A stretch of DNA of 64,000 nucleotides, taken from the NCBI RefSeq assembly GCF_023701945.1, contig NZ_JABAEF010000013.1, positions 1-64,000 of the forward strand, written 5' to 3'. Of the stretch, positions 44,803 through 53,326 are shown piece by piece (the first letter of the stretch is position 1; each line of letters begins with the position of its first letter). The stretch comes from Rhizobium sp. CG5 (GTDB lineage: Bacteria > Pseudomonadota > Alphaproteobacteria > Rhizobiales > Rhizobiaceae). The notes beneath the pieces are model-generated. The model saw only the letters and a list, made by a program, of their open reading frames with translations, was not told the DNA's origin and ran no database searches. The position numbers were made by a program, and so were the translations under genes.

Positions 44803-44829
44803 CCGCCCGGGACATGATGACCCGGGCGG
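44803..44829 (+). terminator. Hairpin after the sugar-binding protein gene
   Basis: CCGCCCGGG pairs with CCCGGGCGG around a nine-base loop. Only CTTCTCC follows, so termination may be partial and transcription may continue into the epimerase gene. Confidence 0.5.
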
Positions 44830-45019
44830 GCTTCTCCGCAGCATGTCGCGGTCAAAAAAATCTGACGGCGCGGCTTGTCGGACGAGGTTTGGACGGTTAG
44901 CCTTCAGGCTCCTGCAACGTTACAGGTCGAGGACCCGGATTGGGCGCCTCAAGAGTCTAGAGATAAGAGGGATCCCGCCCTTTACAGAGCGGCACGGTTC
45001 CAAGGGAGGATGTGAAGCG

Positions 45020-46072
45020 ATGAAAACCATCAAGGGCCCGGCCCTGTTTCTCGGCCAGTTCGCCGGCGATGCGGCACCGTTCGACACCTGGGACGGCATT
45101 ACCCAATGGGCGGCCGACAAGGGCTATCTCGGCGTGCAGGTTCCGACCTGGGCCGGTCAGCTGTTCGACCTCAAGAAGGCGGCCGCTTCCAAGGATTATT
45201 GCGACGAATTTTTAGGGGTGGCGCGCGGCAATGGCGTCGAGGTGACCGAGCTGTCGACCCATCTGCAGGGCCAGCTGGTCGCCGTCCACCCGGCCTATGA
45301 CGAGGCCTTCGACGGTTTTGCGGCACCGGAAGTGCGCGGCAATCCGAAGGCGCGCCAGGCCTGGGCGGTCGAACAGGTCAAGATGGCCATCACCGCCTCG
45401 CGGCATATGGGCATCTCGGCGCACGCGACCTTTTCAGGCGCGCTCGCCTGGCCCTTCATCTATCCCTGGCCGCAGCGCCCGGCCGGCCTGGTCGAGGCCG
45501 CCTTCGACGAGCTGGCCAAGCGCTGGACGCCGATCCTCGACCATGCCGAGGCGCATGGCGTCGACGTGTGCTACGAGATCCATCCGGGCGAAGACCTGCA
45601 TGACGGCGTGACCTTCGAGATGTTCCTGGAGCGGGTGAAGAACCATCCGCGCGCCAACATGCTCTACGATCCCTCGCATTACGTGCTGCAGTGCCTGGAT
45701 TATCTCGACCATATCGACATTTACAAGGACCGCATCAAGATGTTCCACGTCAAGGACGCGGAGTTCAATCCGACCGGCCGGCAGGGCGTCTATGGCGGCT
45801 ACCAGGGCTGGGTCGGACGGGCCGGGCGGTTCCGGTCGCTGGGCGACGGGCAGGTCGATTTCGGCGCGATCTTTTCGAAGATGGCGGCCAATGATTTCGA
45901 CGGCTGGGCCGTGGTCGAATGGGAATGCGCCCTGAAACACCCGGAAGACGGCGCCCGCGAAGGGGCCGAATTCGTCAAGGCGCACATCATCCGCGTCACC
46001 GAGAAAGCCTTCGACGACTTTGCCGCCAGCGGCACCGACGATGCGGCCAACCGGCGCATGCTGGGGCTTTAG
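45020..46072 (+). CDS. TIM-barrel sugar (phosphate) isomerase/epimerase
   Basis: A 350-residue protein of the AP-endonuclease-2-like sugar isomerase superfamily. Metal-site residues are visible in CYEIHPGEDLHDG (Glu), YDPSHYVLQCLDY (Asp, His), MFHVKDAEF (His) and the final VVEWECAL (Glu). Members epimerise keto sugars or inososes. The ATG at 45020 begins the conserved MKTIKGPALFLGQF and is preferred to an upstream start. Gene order places it in one catabolic unit with the transporter and the Gfo/Idh dehydrogenase. Confidence 0.85.
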   Translation: MKTIKGPALFLGQFAGDAAPFDTWDGITQWAADKGYLGVQVPTWAGQLFDLKKAAASKDYCDEFLGVARGNGVEVTELSTHLQGQLVAVHPAYDEAFDGFAAPEVRGNPKARQAWAVEQVKMAITASRHMGISAHATFSGALAWPFIYPWPQRPAGLVEAAFDELAKRWTPILDHAEAHGVDVCYEIHPGEDLHDGVTFEMFLERVKNHPRANMLYDPSHYVLQCLDYLDHIDIYKDRIKMFHVKDAEFNPTGRQGVYGGYQGWVGRAGRFRSLGDGQVDFGAIFSKMAANDFDGWAVVEWECALKHPEDGAREGAEFVKAHIIRVTEKAFDDFAASGTDDAANRRMLGL

Positions 46073-46075
46073 TCT

Positions 46076-46240
46076 GCCCCTCGCCCCAACCCTCTCCCCA
46101 AGCGGGGCGAGGGGACGCAGTACGCCGGCGGCGGAATTTCGGTAAGGCGGGCGGCTTGCGGCATGCTTGCTTCTCACCGCTTGCGGGGAGGAGGTGGCGG
46201 CAGCTCAGGCGCAATGCACGTTGCGCCGGGGATGAGGGGC
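46076..46240. repeat. RIME-like palindromic element, longer form
   Basis: A 165-base element bounded by GCCCCTCG and TGAGGGGC, with an internal CTCCCC-AAG-CGGGGCGAG palindrome near its left end and a GCGCAATGC/TTGCGC hairpin near the right. It resembles the element at 38032-38141 with extra sequence in the middle. It starts four bases after the epimerase stop codon. Confidence 0.65.
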
Positions 46241-46270
46241 AGCAAGGCAGAGGGGCGGTGAGGCAGGGCT

Positions 46271-46414
46271 ACCCCCCTCTGCCCTGCCGGGCATCTCCCC
46301 CTCAAGGGGGGAGATCGGATGGAGCCGGCACCACGCGACCCAAACAAGGCATAACGCTTGCGGCCAATCTCCCCCCCCTTGAGGGGGAGATGTCACGGAG
46401 TGACAGAGGGGGGT
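46271..46414. repeat. Composite inverted repeat, 144 bp (family copy 3)
   Basis: Arms at 46271-46315 and 46367-46414 match the other two copies. The left arm carries the TGCCC/GGGCA hairpin as in copy 2; the right carries the TGTCAC/GTGACA hairpin as in copy 1. The right arm has two extra C. It lies directly next to a RIME-like element, so the 383-base gap between the two sugar-enzyme genes is almost entirely repeat. Confidence 0.87.
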
Positions 46415-46455
46415 AACCCCTCGGTTGAACGATCGATTTCAAAGGAGAAAACCCC

Positions 46456-47628
46456 ATGACTATCGAAGCCGGAAAAACCCCATCGCGTGCCCCGAAAATC
46501 CGTCTCGGCATGGTCGGCGGCGGGGCGGGGGCGTTTATCGGCGGCGTGCATCGCATGGCGGCACGGCTGGACGACCGCTTCGATCTCGTCGCCGGCGCGC
46601 TGTCGTCGACGGCGGAAAAATCGCTGGCCTCCGGCCTTGAGCTCGGCCTCGATCCCGACCGCGCCTATGGCAGCTTCGAGGAAATGGCGGAGAAGGAAGC
46701 GGCCCGGCCCGACGGCATCGAGGCGGTGTCGATCGTCACGCCCAACCATGTGCATTATCCCGCGGCAAAAGCCTTTCTGGAGCGCGGCATCCATGTGATC
46801 TGCGACAAGCCGCTGACCTCGACGCTCGACGATGCGCTGAAGCTGAAAGCCATGGCCGACCAGTCCAAGGCGCTGTTCATCCTGACCCACAACTACACCG
46901 GCTATCCCATGGTGCGCCATGCCCGCGAGCTGGTGCAAAACGGCGAACTGGGCGAGATCCGGCTGGTGCAGATGGAATATCCGCAGGACTGGCTGACCGA
47001 GGCGGTCGAGCAGACCGGCGCCAAGCAGGCGGTGTGGCGCACCGATCCGGCGCAATCGGGCGCCGGCGGTTCGACCGGCGATATCGGCACCCATGCCTAT
47101 CATCTCGGCTGCTTCATCTCTGGCCTCACCCTCGACGAACTGGCCGCCGACGTGCACACCTTTGTCGAAGGCCGCAGGCTCGACGACAATGCCCATGTCA
47201 TGCTCAGGTTTGAAGGCGGAGCCAAGGGACTTCTGTGGTGCAGCCAGGTGGCGCCGGGCAACGAAAACGGCCTCAAGGTGCGCGTCTATGGCACCAAGGG
47301 CGGCATCGAATGGGTGCAGGCCGATCCGAACTATCTGTGGCTGACGCGGCTCGGCGAGCCCAAGCAGCTGATCACCCGCGGCGGGGCCGGCGCCGGCGCG
47401 GCCGCCGCCCGCGTCACCCGCATCCCGGGCGGCCACCCGGAAGGCTATCTCGAAGCCTTTGCGACGATCTACACCGAGGCCGCCAAAGCCATCCACGCCG
47501 CCCGCACCGGGGCTCCGGTCGATCCGGCGGTGATGTATCCGACCATCGATGATGGTGTGAAGGGGGTGGCGTTCGTCACGGCCTGCGTGGCGTCGTCTAG
47601 GGCGAATGGGGTGTGGGTGAAGGTGTAA
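46456..47628 (+). CDS. Gfo/Idh/MocA-family NAD(P)-dependent oxidoreductase
   Basis: A 390-residue sugar dehydrogenase. The Rossmann fold starts at residue 16 (RLGMVGGGAGAFIGGVHR); the catalytic Lys lies in CDKPLTSTLDDAL (EKP-type motif). A second catalytic region, GDIGTHAYHLGCFISG, supplies the Asp and His typical of the family. Members oxidise a sugar or cyclitol hydroxyl, often at C3, to a ketone that a linked TIM-barrel enzyme then converts. The pair with the upstream epimerase suggests this. The substrate is unknown. Confidence 0.88.
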   Translation: MTIEAGKTPSRAPKIRLGMVGGGAGAFIGGVHRMAARLDDRFDLVAGALSSTAEKSLASGLELGLDPDRAYGSFEEMAEKEAARPDGIEAVSIVTPNHVHYPAAKAFLERGIHVICDKPLTSTLDDALKLKAMADQSKALFILTHNYTGYPMVRHARELVQNGELGEIRLVQMEYPQDWLTEAVEQTGAKQAVWRTDPAQSGAGGSTGDIGTHAYHLGCFISGLTLDELAADVHTFVEGRRLDDNAHVMLRFEGGAKGLLWCSQVAPGNENGLKVRVYGTKGGIEWVQADPNYLWLTRLGEPKQLITRGGAGAGAAAARVTRIPGGHPEGYLEAFATIYTEAAKAIHAARTGAPVDPAVMYPTIDDGVKGVAFVTACVASSRANGVWVKV

Positions 47629-47727
47629 GCGAAGACAGTATCGAGCGAAGACGAGACGCTGGTTGTCCTGCGATCACGCTGCGGGCTTGGTCTTAAGGGA
47701 CGACCGCGACTTGCGCGCAAAAAGAAA

Positions 47728-47747
47728 GGCCGGCAAATTTGCCGGCC
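47728..47747 (-). terminator. Terminator of the chemoreceptor gene
   Basis: GGCCGGCAAATTTGCCGGCC is a perfect 20-base palindrome followed on the minus strand by TTTCTTTTT, 37 bases after the receptor stop codon. Confidence 0.85.
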
Positions 47748-47784
47748 CCTCTGTTTGCCGATGTTGGTGGGGACGAGAGCAATC

Positions 47785-49725
47785 TCAAAACTCTTCCCAG
47801 CTCTCGGCAGAGGCACCGCCGCCCATCCCGACGGCGCTGGCCACCTTGGCCATCATGCGTCTCGCCGGCGAGGCGACGGGCTTCTGGCCCGGCTTGGCGG
47901 CGACCGGTCTGCTGCTGCTGGCGACATTGCTGTCGGACCCCAGGCGGAATTCGGAGATGATTTCCCGCAGGCGCTGAACTTCGCCGGCAAGGGCGGCACT
48001 GGCGGCCGTGGATTCCTCGACCATGGCGGCGTTCTGCTGGGTCACCTGGTCCATCTGGTTGACGGCCGTGTTGACCTCGGCAAGGCCGACGGACTGTTCC
48101 TTGGCCGAGACGGCGATCGCGTCGAGCTGGGTATTGATCGTCACGACCTGCTCTTCGATGACCTTCAATGCCTGTCCGGTTTCCTGCACGAGCTTGACGC
48201 CGGTGCTGACCTCGTCGGAAGAATTGCGGATCAGGTCCTTGATTTCCTTGGCCGCCTGGGCCGAGCGCTGGGCCAGTTCGCGAACCTCCTGGGCCACGAC
48301 GGCAAAGCCCTTGCCTGCGTCACCGGCTCGTGCGGCTTCCACGCCGGCATTCAGGGCGAGCAGGTTGGTCTGGAAGGCGATCTCGTCGATGACGCCGATG
48401 ATGCTGGAGATCTGGTTCGACGACTGTTCGATGCGCTGCATTGCAGTGACGGCATTCGAGACGACCTCGCCGGAGCGGCGTGCCGATTTGTTGGCTTCGA
48501 TCGCGACGTGGCGCGCCTCTTCCGTGCGCTTGGAAGAGTTGCTGACATTGGTGGTGATCTGGTCCAGCGCTGCCGCGGTTTCTTCCAGGGAGGCAGCCTG
48601 CTGCTCCGTGCGCTTCGAGAGGTCTTCGGCGCTCTGGCTGATCTCGCGGGCGCCGCTGTCGATCGAACCCGTTGCCTGGGACACCGACCGCAGGCTCTCC
48701 GCCAACTGGCCGACGGCGGAGTTGAAGTCGGAGCGCAGAGCTTCGAAGTCGCTCGCAAAGGGTTCCTGCAGGCGGAAGGTCAGGTCGCCACTCGACAGAT
48801 GCTTGAGACCCTCTCCAAGGCCTGATGTGGCCTTGGCCATTTCCTGGGCGCGCTGACGGTCCTGTTCGACCACGCGGGCCCGTTCTGCTTCGCTTGCCGA
48901 ACGGTTGGAGGCGGCATCCTGCTCCAGCTGGATGGCCCGCAGCCCGTTGTCCTTGAAGATCTGCACCGCCTTGGCCATGGTGCCGATTTCATCGCGGCGA
49001 TCGGCGCCTTCGACAACCGGGGTGAAGTCGCCATTGGCAAGCACGCCCATGGCGCCGACCATGGTCTGGATCGGCTTGACGAGCCACGCGCGGATGGCGA
49101 GGAAACCGAAGACCAATACGGCAAGCATGCCCAGAACAACGACGCTCAGCGTCATCACAAAGGCTTTGTTGGTGACTTCGGTGAGCCGATCGCTTTCTGC
49201 ATTTGCCGAATCCACGATTGCGGTGGTCAGTTCCGTGAAGCGCGGTGATATGGCGCCAAAGGCGGGCTGGCACTCCTTGGCGAACAGGAGTTGCGATGCG
49301 ACGACGTCCTGCTCGCTCGTCGCTGACTCGGCCGCAGATAGTGTCGGTCCACAGACATCCGTAAACAGTTTCACGGCGTCTTCCTTGATAACCGGCAGCT
49401 CCTGCTTTTCCGGTAGGGCAGCGATGGCCAGGTCCATATATTTGACGAAACTCGCTATGGCATCCTTGATGTCTTTATCGGCCTTCGCGTTTGTTTCAGG
49501 CGTTCGCGCCATCAGCAGGTCGCCGATCGAGGCGCGCACGGCCTGCAGGCTGCGGTTGGAGCGCGCCATGTAGAGGGCCGCCGGCGATTCACTGTGCAGC
49601 AACTCGCTGTAGCTATCGTCGATAGCTTTGAGTTGTTGGCCGGAATAGAAAGCCATGCCCAGCGAAAACAGGCCGAATGCGGCCATGATGATGAAGAATT
49701 TCCCGATGATCGATACGTGTTTCAC
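47785..49725 (-). CDS. Methyl-accepting chemotaxis protein
   Basis: This 646-residue receptor has TM1 near residues 5-26, a helical periplasmic sensor (about 28-180) and TM2 (about 185-210). Two HAMP-like segments follow (about 212-265 and 300-350), then a signalling domain whose hairpin tip is EIAFQTNLLALNAGVEAARAG-like. The C-terminus ends WEEF, a CheR/CheB-docking pentapeptide type. The GTG at 49725 follows AGGAGT. The periplasmic part has cysteines that could pair (DVCGPTL, AKECQPAF). The ligand is unknown. A strongly folded leader precedes it. Confidence 0.93.
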   Translation of the reverse strand: MKHVSIIGKFFIIMAAFGLFSLGMAFYSGQQLKAIDDSYSELLHSESPAALYMARSNRSLQAVRASIGDLLMARTPETNAKADKDIKDAIASFVKYMDLAIAALPEKQELPVIKEDAVKLFTDVCGPTLSAAESATSEQDVVASQLLFAKECQPAFGAISPRFTELTTAIVDSANAESDRLTEVTNKAFVMTLSVVVLGMLAVLVFGFLAIRAWLVKPIQTMVGAMGVLANGDFTPVVEGADRRDEIGTMAKAVQIFKDNGLRAIQLEQDAASNRSASEAERARVVEQDRQRAQEMAKATSGLGEGLKHLSSGDLTFRLQEPFASDFEALRSDFNSAVGQLAESLRSVSQATGSIDSGAREISQSAEDLSKRTEQQAASLEETAAALDQITTNVSNSSKRTEEARHVAIEANKSARRSGEVVSNAVTAMQRIEQSSNQISSIIGVIDEIAFQTNLLALNAGVEAARAGDAGKGFAVVAQEVRELAQRSAQAAKEIKDLIRNSSDEVSTGVKLVQETGQALKVIEEQVVTINTQLDAIAVSAKEQSVGLAEVNTAVNQMDQVTQQNAAMVEESTAASAALAGEVQRLREIISEFRLGSDSNVASSSRPVAAKPGQKPVASPARRMMAKVASAVGMGGGASAESWEEF

Positions 49726-49739
49726 ATGCCACTCCTGTA

Positions 49740-49842
49740 GGAACCTGGCGTTCATTTGAGGGAGCCACAGGCAAATCATTCGCCGGGCAAACCGTTAAGC
49801 GGTAAGGCATCGCCACCTGGCTCCCTCAGGTTGCCAGGTTCC
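49740..49842 (-). promoter_or_regulatory. Structured RNA leader of the chemoreceptor gene
   Basis: In the transcript sense, GGAACCTGGC pairs with GCCAGGTTCC (10 of 10), and inside it TGAGGGAGCCA pairs with TGGCTCCCTCA (11 of 11). The enclosed 50 bases contain three further small stems: GGC-GAT-GCC, CCG/CGG and GGC/GCC. The outer stem ends seven bases before the AGGAGT ribosome site. This riboswitch-like layout matches no class I recognise. Confidence 0.6.
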
Positions 49843-50100
49843 GATGCTGTGTACCGTCCGACACCATCAGCAATGTGCGACAGGTGATTTCGACATGGCC
49901 AAATCTAATCATGAAATATTTTGTATTCGTTAATTACGATGTTCGAAGTAAAGGAAAGGATGAAAGACGGAAGTCTTCAGCGCAAAACGGCAACACAGGC
50001 CGGATTGCAGAGCCCGTTCCGAGCCAATTCTTCTTGCCAACCCAACCCGCATCTCCCAATCTCCCCCGCAGTGCACAACACCCACGAGGGATCTCCGCCC
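49843..50100. other. Divergent intergenic region, chemoreceptor and deaminase
   Basis: Apart from the receptor leader at 49740-49842, this stretch is AT-richer than its surroundings (notably 49900-49960). It should hold the promoters of both divergent genes. No operator with clear symmetry was seen and no small gene is convincing. Confidence 0.4.
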
Positions 50101-50589
50101 ATGACCACGCCTCCCCCCACCGCCCTGGATGACGAAGCGCTGTTGCGCAAATCTTTTGAGGTGGCGGCGCGGGCGTATCGCAATGGCAATCATCCGTTCG
50201 GGTCGATCCTGGTCGGGCCGCATGGGGCTGTCTTGATGGAGCAGGAGAATGCCTATAACCCGACCAAAGACATGACCGGCCATGCCGAGCGCGTGCTGAT
50301 GACGCGGGCCTCGCAGCAGTATGATCCGAAGTTCCTAAACTCCTGCACGCTCTATTCCTCGGCCGAGCCCTGCGCCATGTGCGCCGGCGCGATGTATTGG
50401 GCCGGCGTCGGGCGGCTGGTCTATGGCATCAGCGAGCATCAGCTGAAGGAGATCACCGGCAATCATCCGGAAAACCCGACGCTCGACCTGCCCTGCCGGG
50501 TGGTGTTCGATGCCGGACAGCGCAAGGTCGAGGTGATCGGGCCGATGCTCTGCGAGGAATCGGCGGCCCTGCATGAGGGCGTCTGGTAG
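50101..50589 (+). CDS. Nucleoside/base deaminase of the cytidine deaminase-like superfamily
   Basis: A 162-residue zinc hydrolase with His61 and Glu63 (TGHAERV) and Cys91/Cys94 (EPCAMCAGAMYW), the complete zinc-binding and catalytic set. Size and motif context fit guanine deaminase/TadA-like members acting on free bases or nucleosides rather than on tRNA. The ATG at 50101 begins the conserved part. A longer in-frame start at 49921 would add 60 unrelated residues. Confidence 0.87.
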   Translation: MTTPPPTALDDEALLRKSFEVAARAYRNGNHPFGSILVGPHGAVLMEQENAYNPTKDMTGHAERVLMTRASQQYDPKFLNSCTLYSSAEPCAMCAGAMYWAGVGRLVYGISEHQLKEITGNHPENPTLDLPCRVVFDAGQRKVEVIGPMLCEESAALHEGVW

Positions 50590-50717
50590 GGGCTTTTGTT
50601 GCGGCTTCTGCTGTCTGCGGAAGGCGTTATCCCCTGATATTGCGGCAATAGTCATCAATCTGTCGTCTGAAACGTTGCAGTTTGTGATGTTCGCAGCCTT
50701 CACCTGGGCGCCGTGTT

Positions 50718-50727
50718 GGTTTAAACC
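50718..50727. promoter_or_regulatory. Possible operator before the beta-glucosidase gene
   Basis: GGTTTAAACC is a perfect ten-base palindrome 75 bases before the gene start. Symmetric sites with TTTAAA cores occur for some LacI-type sugar regulators; no regulator is adjacent here. Confidence 0.3.
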
Positions 50728-50801
50728 GCTGGCCATCCCATTCATGGCGGGCGTGGCGACCTCGGCCCGCCGTCCACTCCAGGTAAAGACGAGTTCCCGA
50801 T

Positions 50802-52175
50802 ATGATCGATCCCAAAACGCTCGCAGCCCGCTTCCCCGGCGATTTCCTGTTCGGCGTGGCCACCGCCTCGTTCCAGATCGAAGGCGCCACCAAGGTCGAT
50901 GGCCGCAAGCCGTCGATCTGGGATGCCTTTTCCAACATGCCGGGCCGGGTGTTCGGCCGGCACAATGGCGATATCGCCTGCGACCATTACAATCGCTGGG
51001 AAGCGGATCTCGACCTGATCAAGGAGATGGGCGTATCGGCCTATCGCTTCTCGATCGCCTGGCCGCGCATCATTCCCGATGGCACCGGCCCGATCAACGA
51101 GACGGGTCTGGATTTTTACGACAGGCTGGTCGACGGCTGCAAGGCGCGCGGCATCAAGACCTATGCGACGCTCTACCATTGGGACCTGCCTTTGGCGCTG
51201 ATGGGAGACGGCGGCTGGACCTCGCGCAACACGGCCTATGCCTTCCAGCGTTACGCCAAGATCGTCATGGCGCGGCTCGGCGACCGGCTGGATGCCGTGG
51301 CAACCTTCAACGAGCCATGGTGCTCGGTCTGGCTCAGCCATCTCTACGGCATTCATGCGCCGGGCGAGCGCAACATGGACGCAGCACTTGCTGCCCTGCA
51401 CTATACCAATCTCGCCCATGGCCTCGGCATCGATGCGATCCGCCAGGTGGCGCCGCAGGTGCCGGCCGGCCTGGTGCTGAACGCCCATTCGGTGATTGCC
51501 GGCTCCGACAGCGCGGCCGACACGGCTGCTGCCGAGCGCGCCTTCCAATTCCACAACGGCGTCTTCTTCGGTCCGGTGTTCAAGGGCGAATATCCCGCCG
51601 ACATGATGGAGGCGCTGGGAGACCGCATGCCGCCGATCGAGGAGGGAGACCTGGCGATCATCAGTCAGAAGCTCGACTGGTGGGGTCTCAACTATTACAC
51701 GCCGATGCGGGTTGCCGCCGATCCGAGCGAGGGCGCCGTCTATCCGGCGACCGTCGATGCGCCGCCGGTCTCCCCGGTCAAGACCGATATCGGCTGGGAG
51801 GTCTATGCGCCGGCGCTGAAGTCGCTGGTCGAGACGCTCTACGACCGCTACGAACTGCCGGTCTGCTACATCACCGAGAACGGCGCCTGCTACAATATGG
51901 GCGTCGAAAACGGCGAGGTGGATGACCAGCCGCGGCTTGACTATTATGCCGAGCATCTCGGCGTCGTCGCCGACCTGATCAAGGACGGTTTTCCGATGCG
52001 CGGCTATTTCGCCTGGAGCCTGATGGACAATTTCGAATGGGCGGAGGGCTACAGCATGCGCTTCGGCCTGGTGCATGTCGATTATGACACGCAGGTCCGC
52101 ACGGTGAAGAAGAGCGGCAAGTGGTACAGCGAGCTGGCCGCCCAGTTCCCGGCCGGCAACCACAAGGTGATTTGA
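50802..52175 (+). CDS. Beta-glucosidase, glycoside hydrolase family 1
   Basis: A 457-residue retaining glycosidase with a (beta/alpha)8 barrel. The acid/base is Glu171 (TFNEPW) and the nucleophile Glu359 (YITENG). The N-terminal FLFGVATASFQIEGA is the GH1 signature. There is no signal peptide, so it acts in the cytoplasm on imported beta-glucosides or cello-oligosaccharides. It is about 3 kb beyond the sugar transporter/dehydrogenase unit, separated by two unrelated genes, so a link is only possible. Confidence 0.95.
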   Translation: MIDPKTLAARFPGDFLFGVATASFQIEGATKVDGRKPSIWDAFSNMPGRVFGRHNGDIACDHYNRWEADLDLIKEMGVSAYRFSIAWPRIIPDGTGPINETGLDFYDRLVDGCKARGIKTYATLYHWDLPLALMGDGGWTSRNTAYAFQRYAKIVMARLGDRLDAVATFNEPWCSVWLSHLYGIHAPGERNMDAALAALHYTNLAHGLGIDAIRQVAPQVPAGLVLNAHSVIAGSDSAADTAAAERAFQFHNGVFFGPVFKGEYPADMMEALGDRMPPIEEGDLAIISQKLDWWGLNYYTPMRVAADPSEGAVYPATVDAPPVSPVKTDIGWEVYAPALKSLVETLYDRYELPVCYITENGACYNMGVENGEVDDQPRLDYYAEHLGVVADLIKDGFPMRGYFAWSLMDNFEWAEGYSMRFGLVHVDYDTQVRTVKKSGKWYSELAAQFPAGNHKVI

Positions 52176-52243
52176 GCCGGCAGCGGAAACCTTTTTAACC
52201 GAACATGCGTTATGTCTCAACTTCAAGCGAGGAGAGATGAGCG

Positions 52244-52975
52244 ATGACATGTGCTGGATGTCGGGATGGCGAAGGTTTCCAGACCCCGTTTTCCATGGCG
52301 TTTCAGCCGATCGTCGATGTCAGCAGCGGCGATGTCTTTGCCTATGAGGCCCTGGTGCGGGGCGTCAAGGGCGAGGGCGCCGCCGATATTCTCGCTTTGG
52401 TCGACGACCGGAACCGCTATGGTTTCGACCAGCAATGCCGGGTCAAGGCCATCGAACTGGCGGCCGCCCACGCGCCGGCCGGAACAAGGTTGTCGATCAA
52501 TTTCATGCCCAATGCGGTCTATGAGCCGCGCGCCTGCATCCGCCTGACGCTGGCCACCGCCGAGCGGGTCGGCTTTCCCCTCAACAACATCATCTTCGAG
52601 TTCACCGAAAGCGAGAAGATCGACACCGAACATCTGCTCAACATCCTGAAGACCTACAAGGATATCGGCTTCAAGACGGCGATCGACGATTTCGGCGCCG
52701 GCCATGCGGGGCTGAATTTGCTTGCCGATTATCAGCCCGACATCGTCAAGCTGGATATGGACCTGATCCGCGGCATCGACAGAAACAGGGCGAAACGCAT
52801 CATCGTCTCCCACACGCTGGCGATGCTCAGCGAATTCGGCATCACTGCCGTCTGCGAAGGTGTGGAGACCGCAGACGAGATGGCCGTGCTGAGCGATCTT
52901 GGCGTGACCCTCATCCAGGGCTACCTGCTTGCGCGGCCTGCCTTCGAGCAATTCGAGCAACCGTCGCGGATCTGA
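52244..52975 (+). CDS. EAL-domain cyclic-di-GMP phosphodiesterase
   Basis: A 243-residue stand-alone EAL protein. The key residues appear intact: Glu35 in YEALVRG, Asn in NFMPN, Glu in EFTESE, Asp pair in DDFGAGHAG, Lys in VKLDMDLIR, Glu in CEGVET and Gln in IQGYLLARP. Active hydrolysis of c-di-GMP is therefore likely. No sensor domain is attached; the N-terminus has two cysteines (CAGC) before the EAL fold. It may lower c-di-GMP near the chemotaxis gene cluster; that is inference. Confidence 0.9.
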   Translation: MTCAGCRDGEGFQTPFSMAFQPIVDVSSGDVFAYEALVRGVKGEGAADILALVDDRNRYGFDQQCRVKAIELAAAHAPAGTRLSINFMPNAVYEPRACIRLTLATAERVGFPLNNIIFEFTESEKIDTEHLLNILKTYKDIGFKTAIDDFGAGHAGLNLLADYQPDIVKLDMDLIRGIDRNRAKRIIVSHTLAMLSEFGITAVCEGVETADEMAVLSDLGVTLIQGYLLARPAFEQFEQPSRI

Positions 52976-53326
52976 AAACACGACAGCACGCTGCGTCATC
53001 CCCAGGCGCGCCGGCAGAAAAATCCGAGACCGGCCTCAGTCATATTTTGCGTGACAGCACGGTTCTTCGGAAAAATTTGTCTCGGCTTGCCGGCCAAACG
53101 GGTTCATAACGGCACCAGTTTCCACAGGCGCATGGCTGACCTGCGCGCGACGGGTTTGAAAAGGCAGAGACAGAGATGATAGAGCGGCGTCGAGACCGTC
53201 GAATGTGTTCCTCGCGATAAACAGCGAGTGCCGCCCATCTTTGCCCGGTCCAGCCGGGTGCCATGACCGAGAGACTATCATGACCACTCCTTTCCGCCTG
53301 AGTTGCTCCGTTCCGGGGGGCCTGCG
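52976..53326 (+). other. Gap before metNIQ, no recognised gene
   Basis: This 351-base stretch should hold the metN promoter and leader. I see short hairpins such as CCCGG-TCCAG-CCGGG (about 53249-53263) but neither the SAM-I core nor the SAM-II pattern. A minus-strand frame of about 80 codons (53036-53281) has no recognisable features. Nothing else can be supported. Confidence 0.4.

Noticed and set aside
50573..51925. 450-codon plus-strand frame overlapping the GH1 gene
   Set aside because: Out-of-frame shadow of the beta-glucosidase, which has intact catalytic motifs in its own frame.
53036..53281. About 80-codon minus-strand frame in the metN leader region
   Set aside because: No recognisable domain, unusual composition, and it lies where a metN promoter must be.
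52976..53326. SAM riboswitch expected before metNIQ
   Set aside because: Neither the SAM-I core nor the SAM-II pattern could be found on the plus strand; only small hairpins are present.
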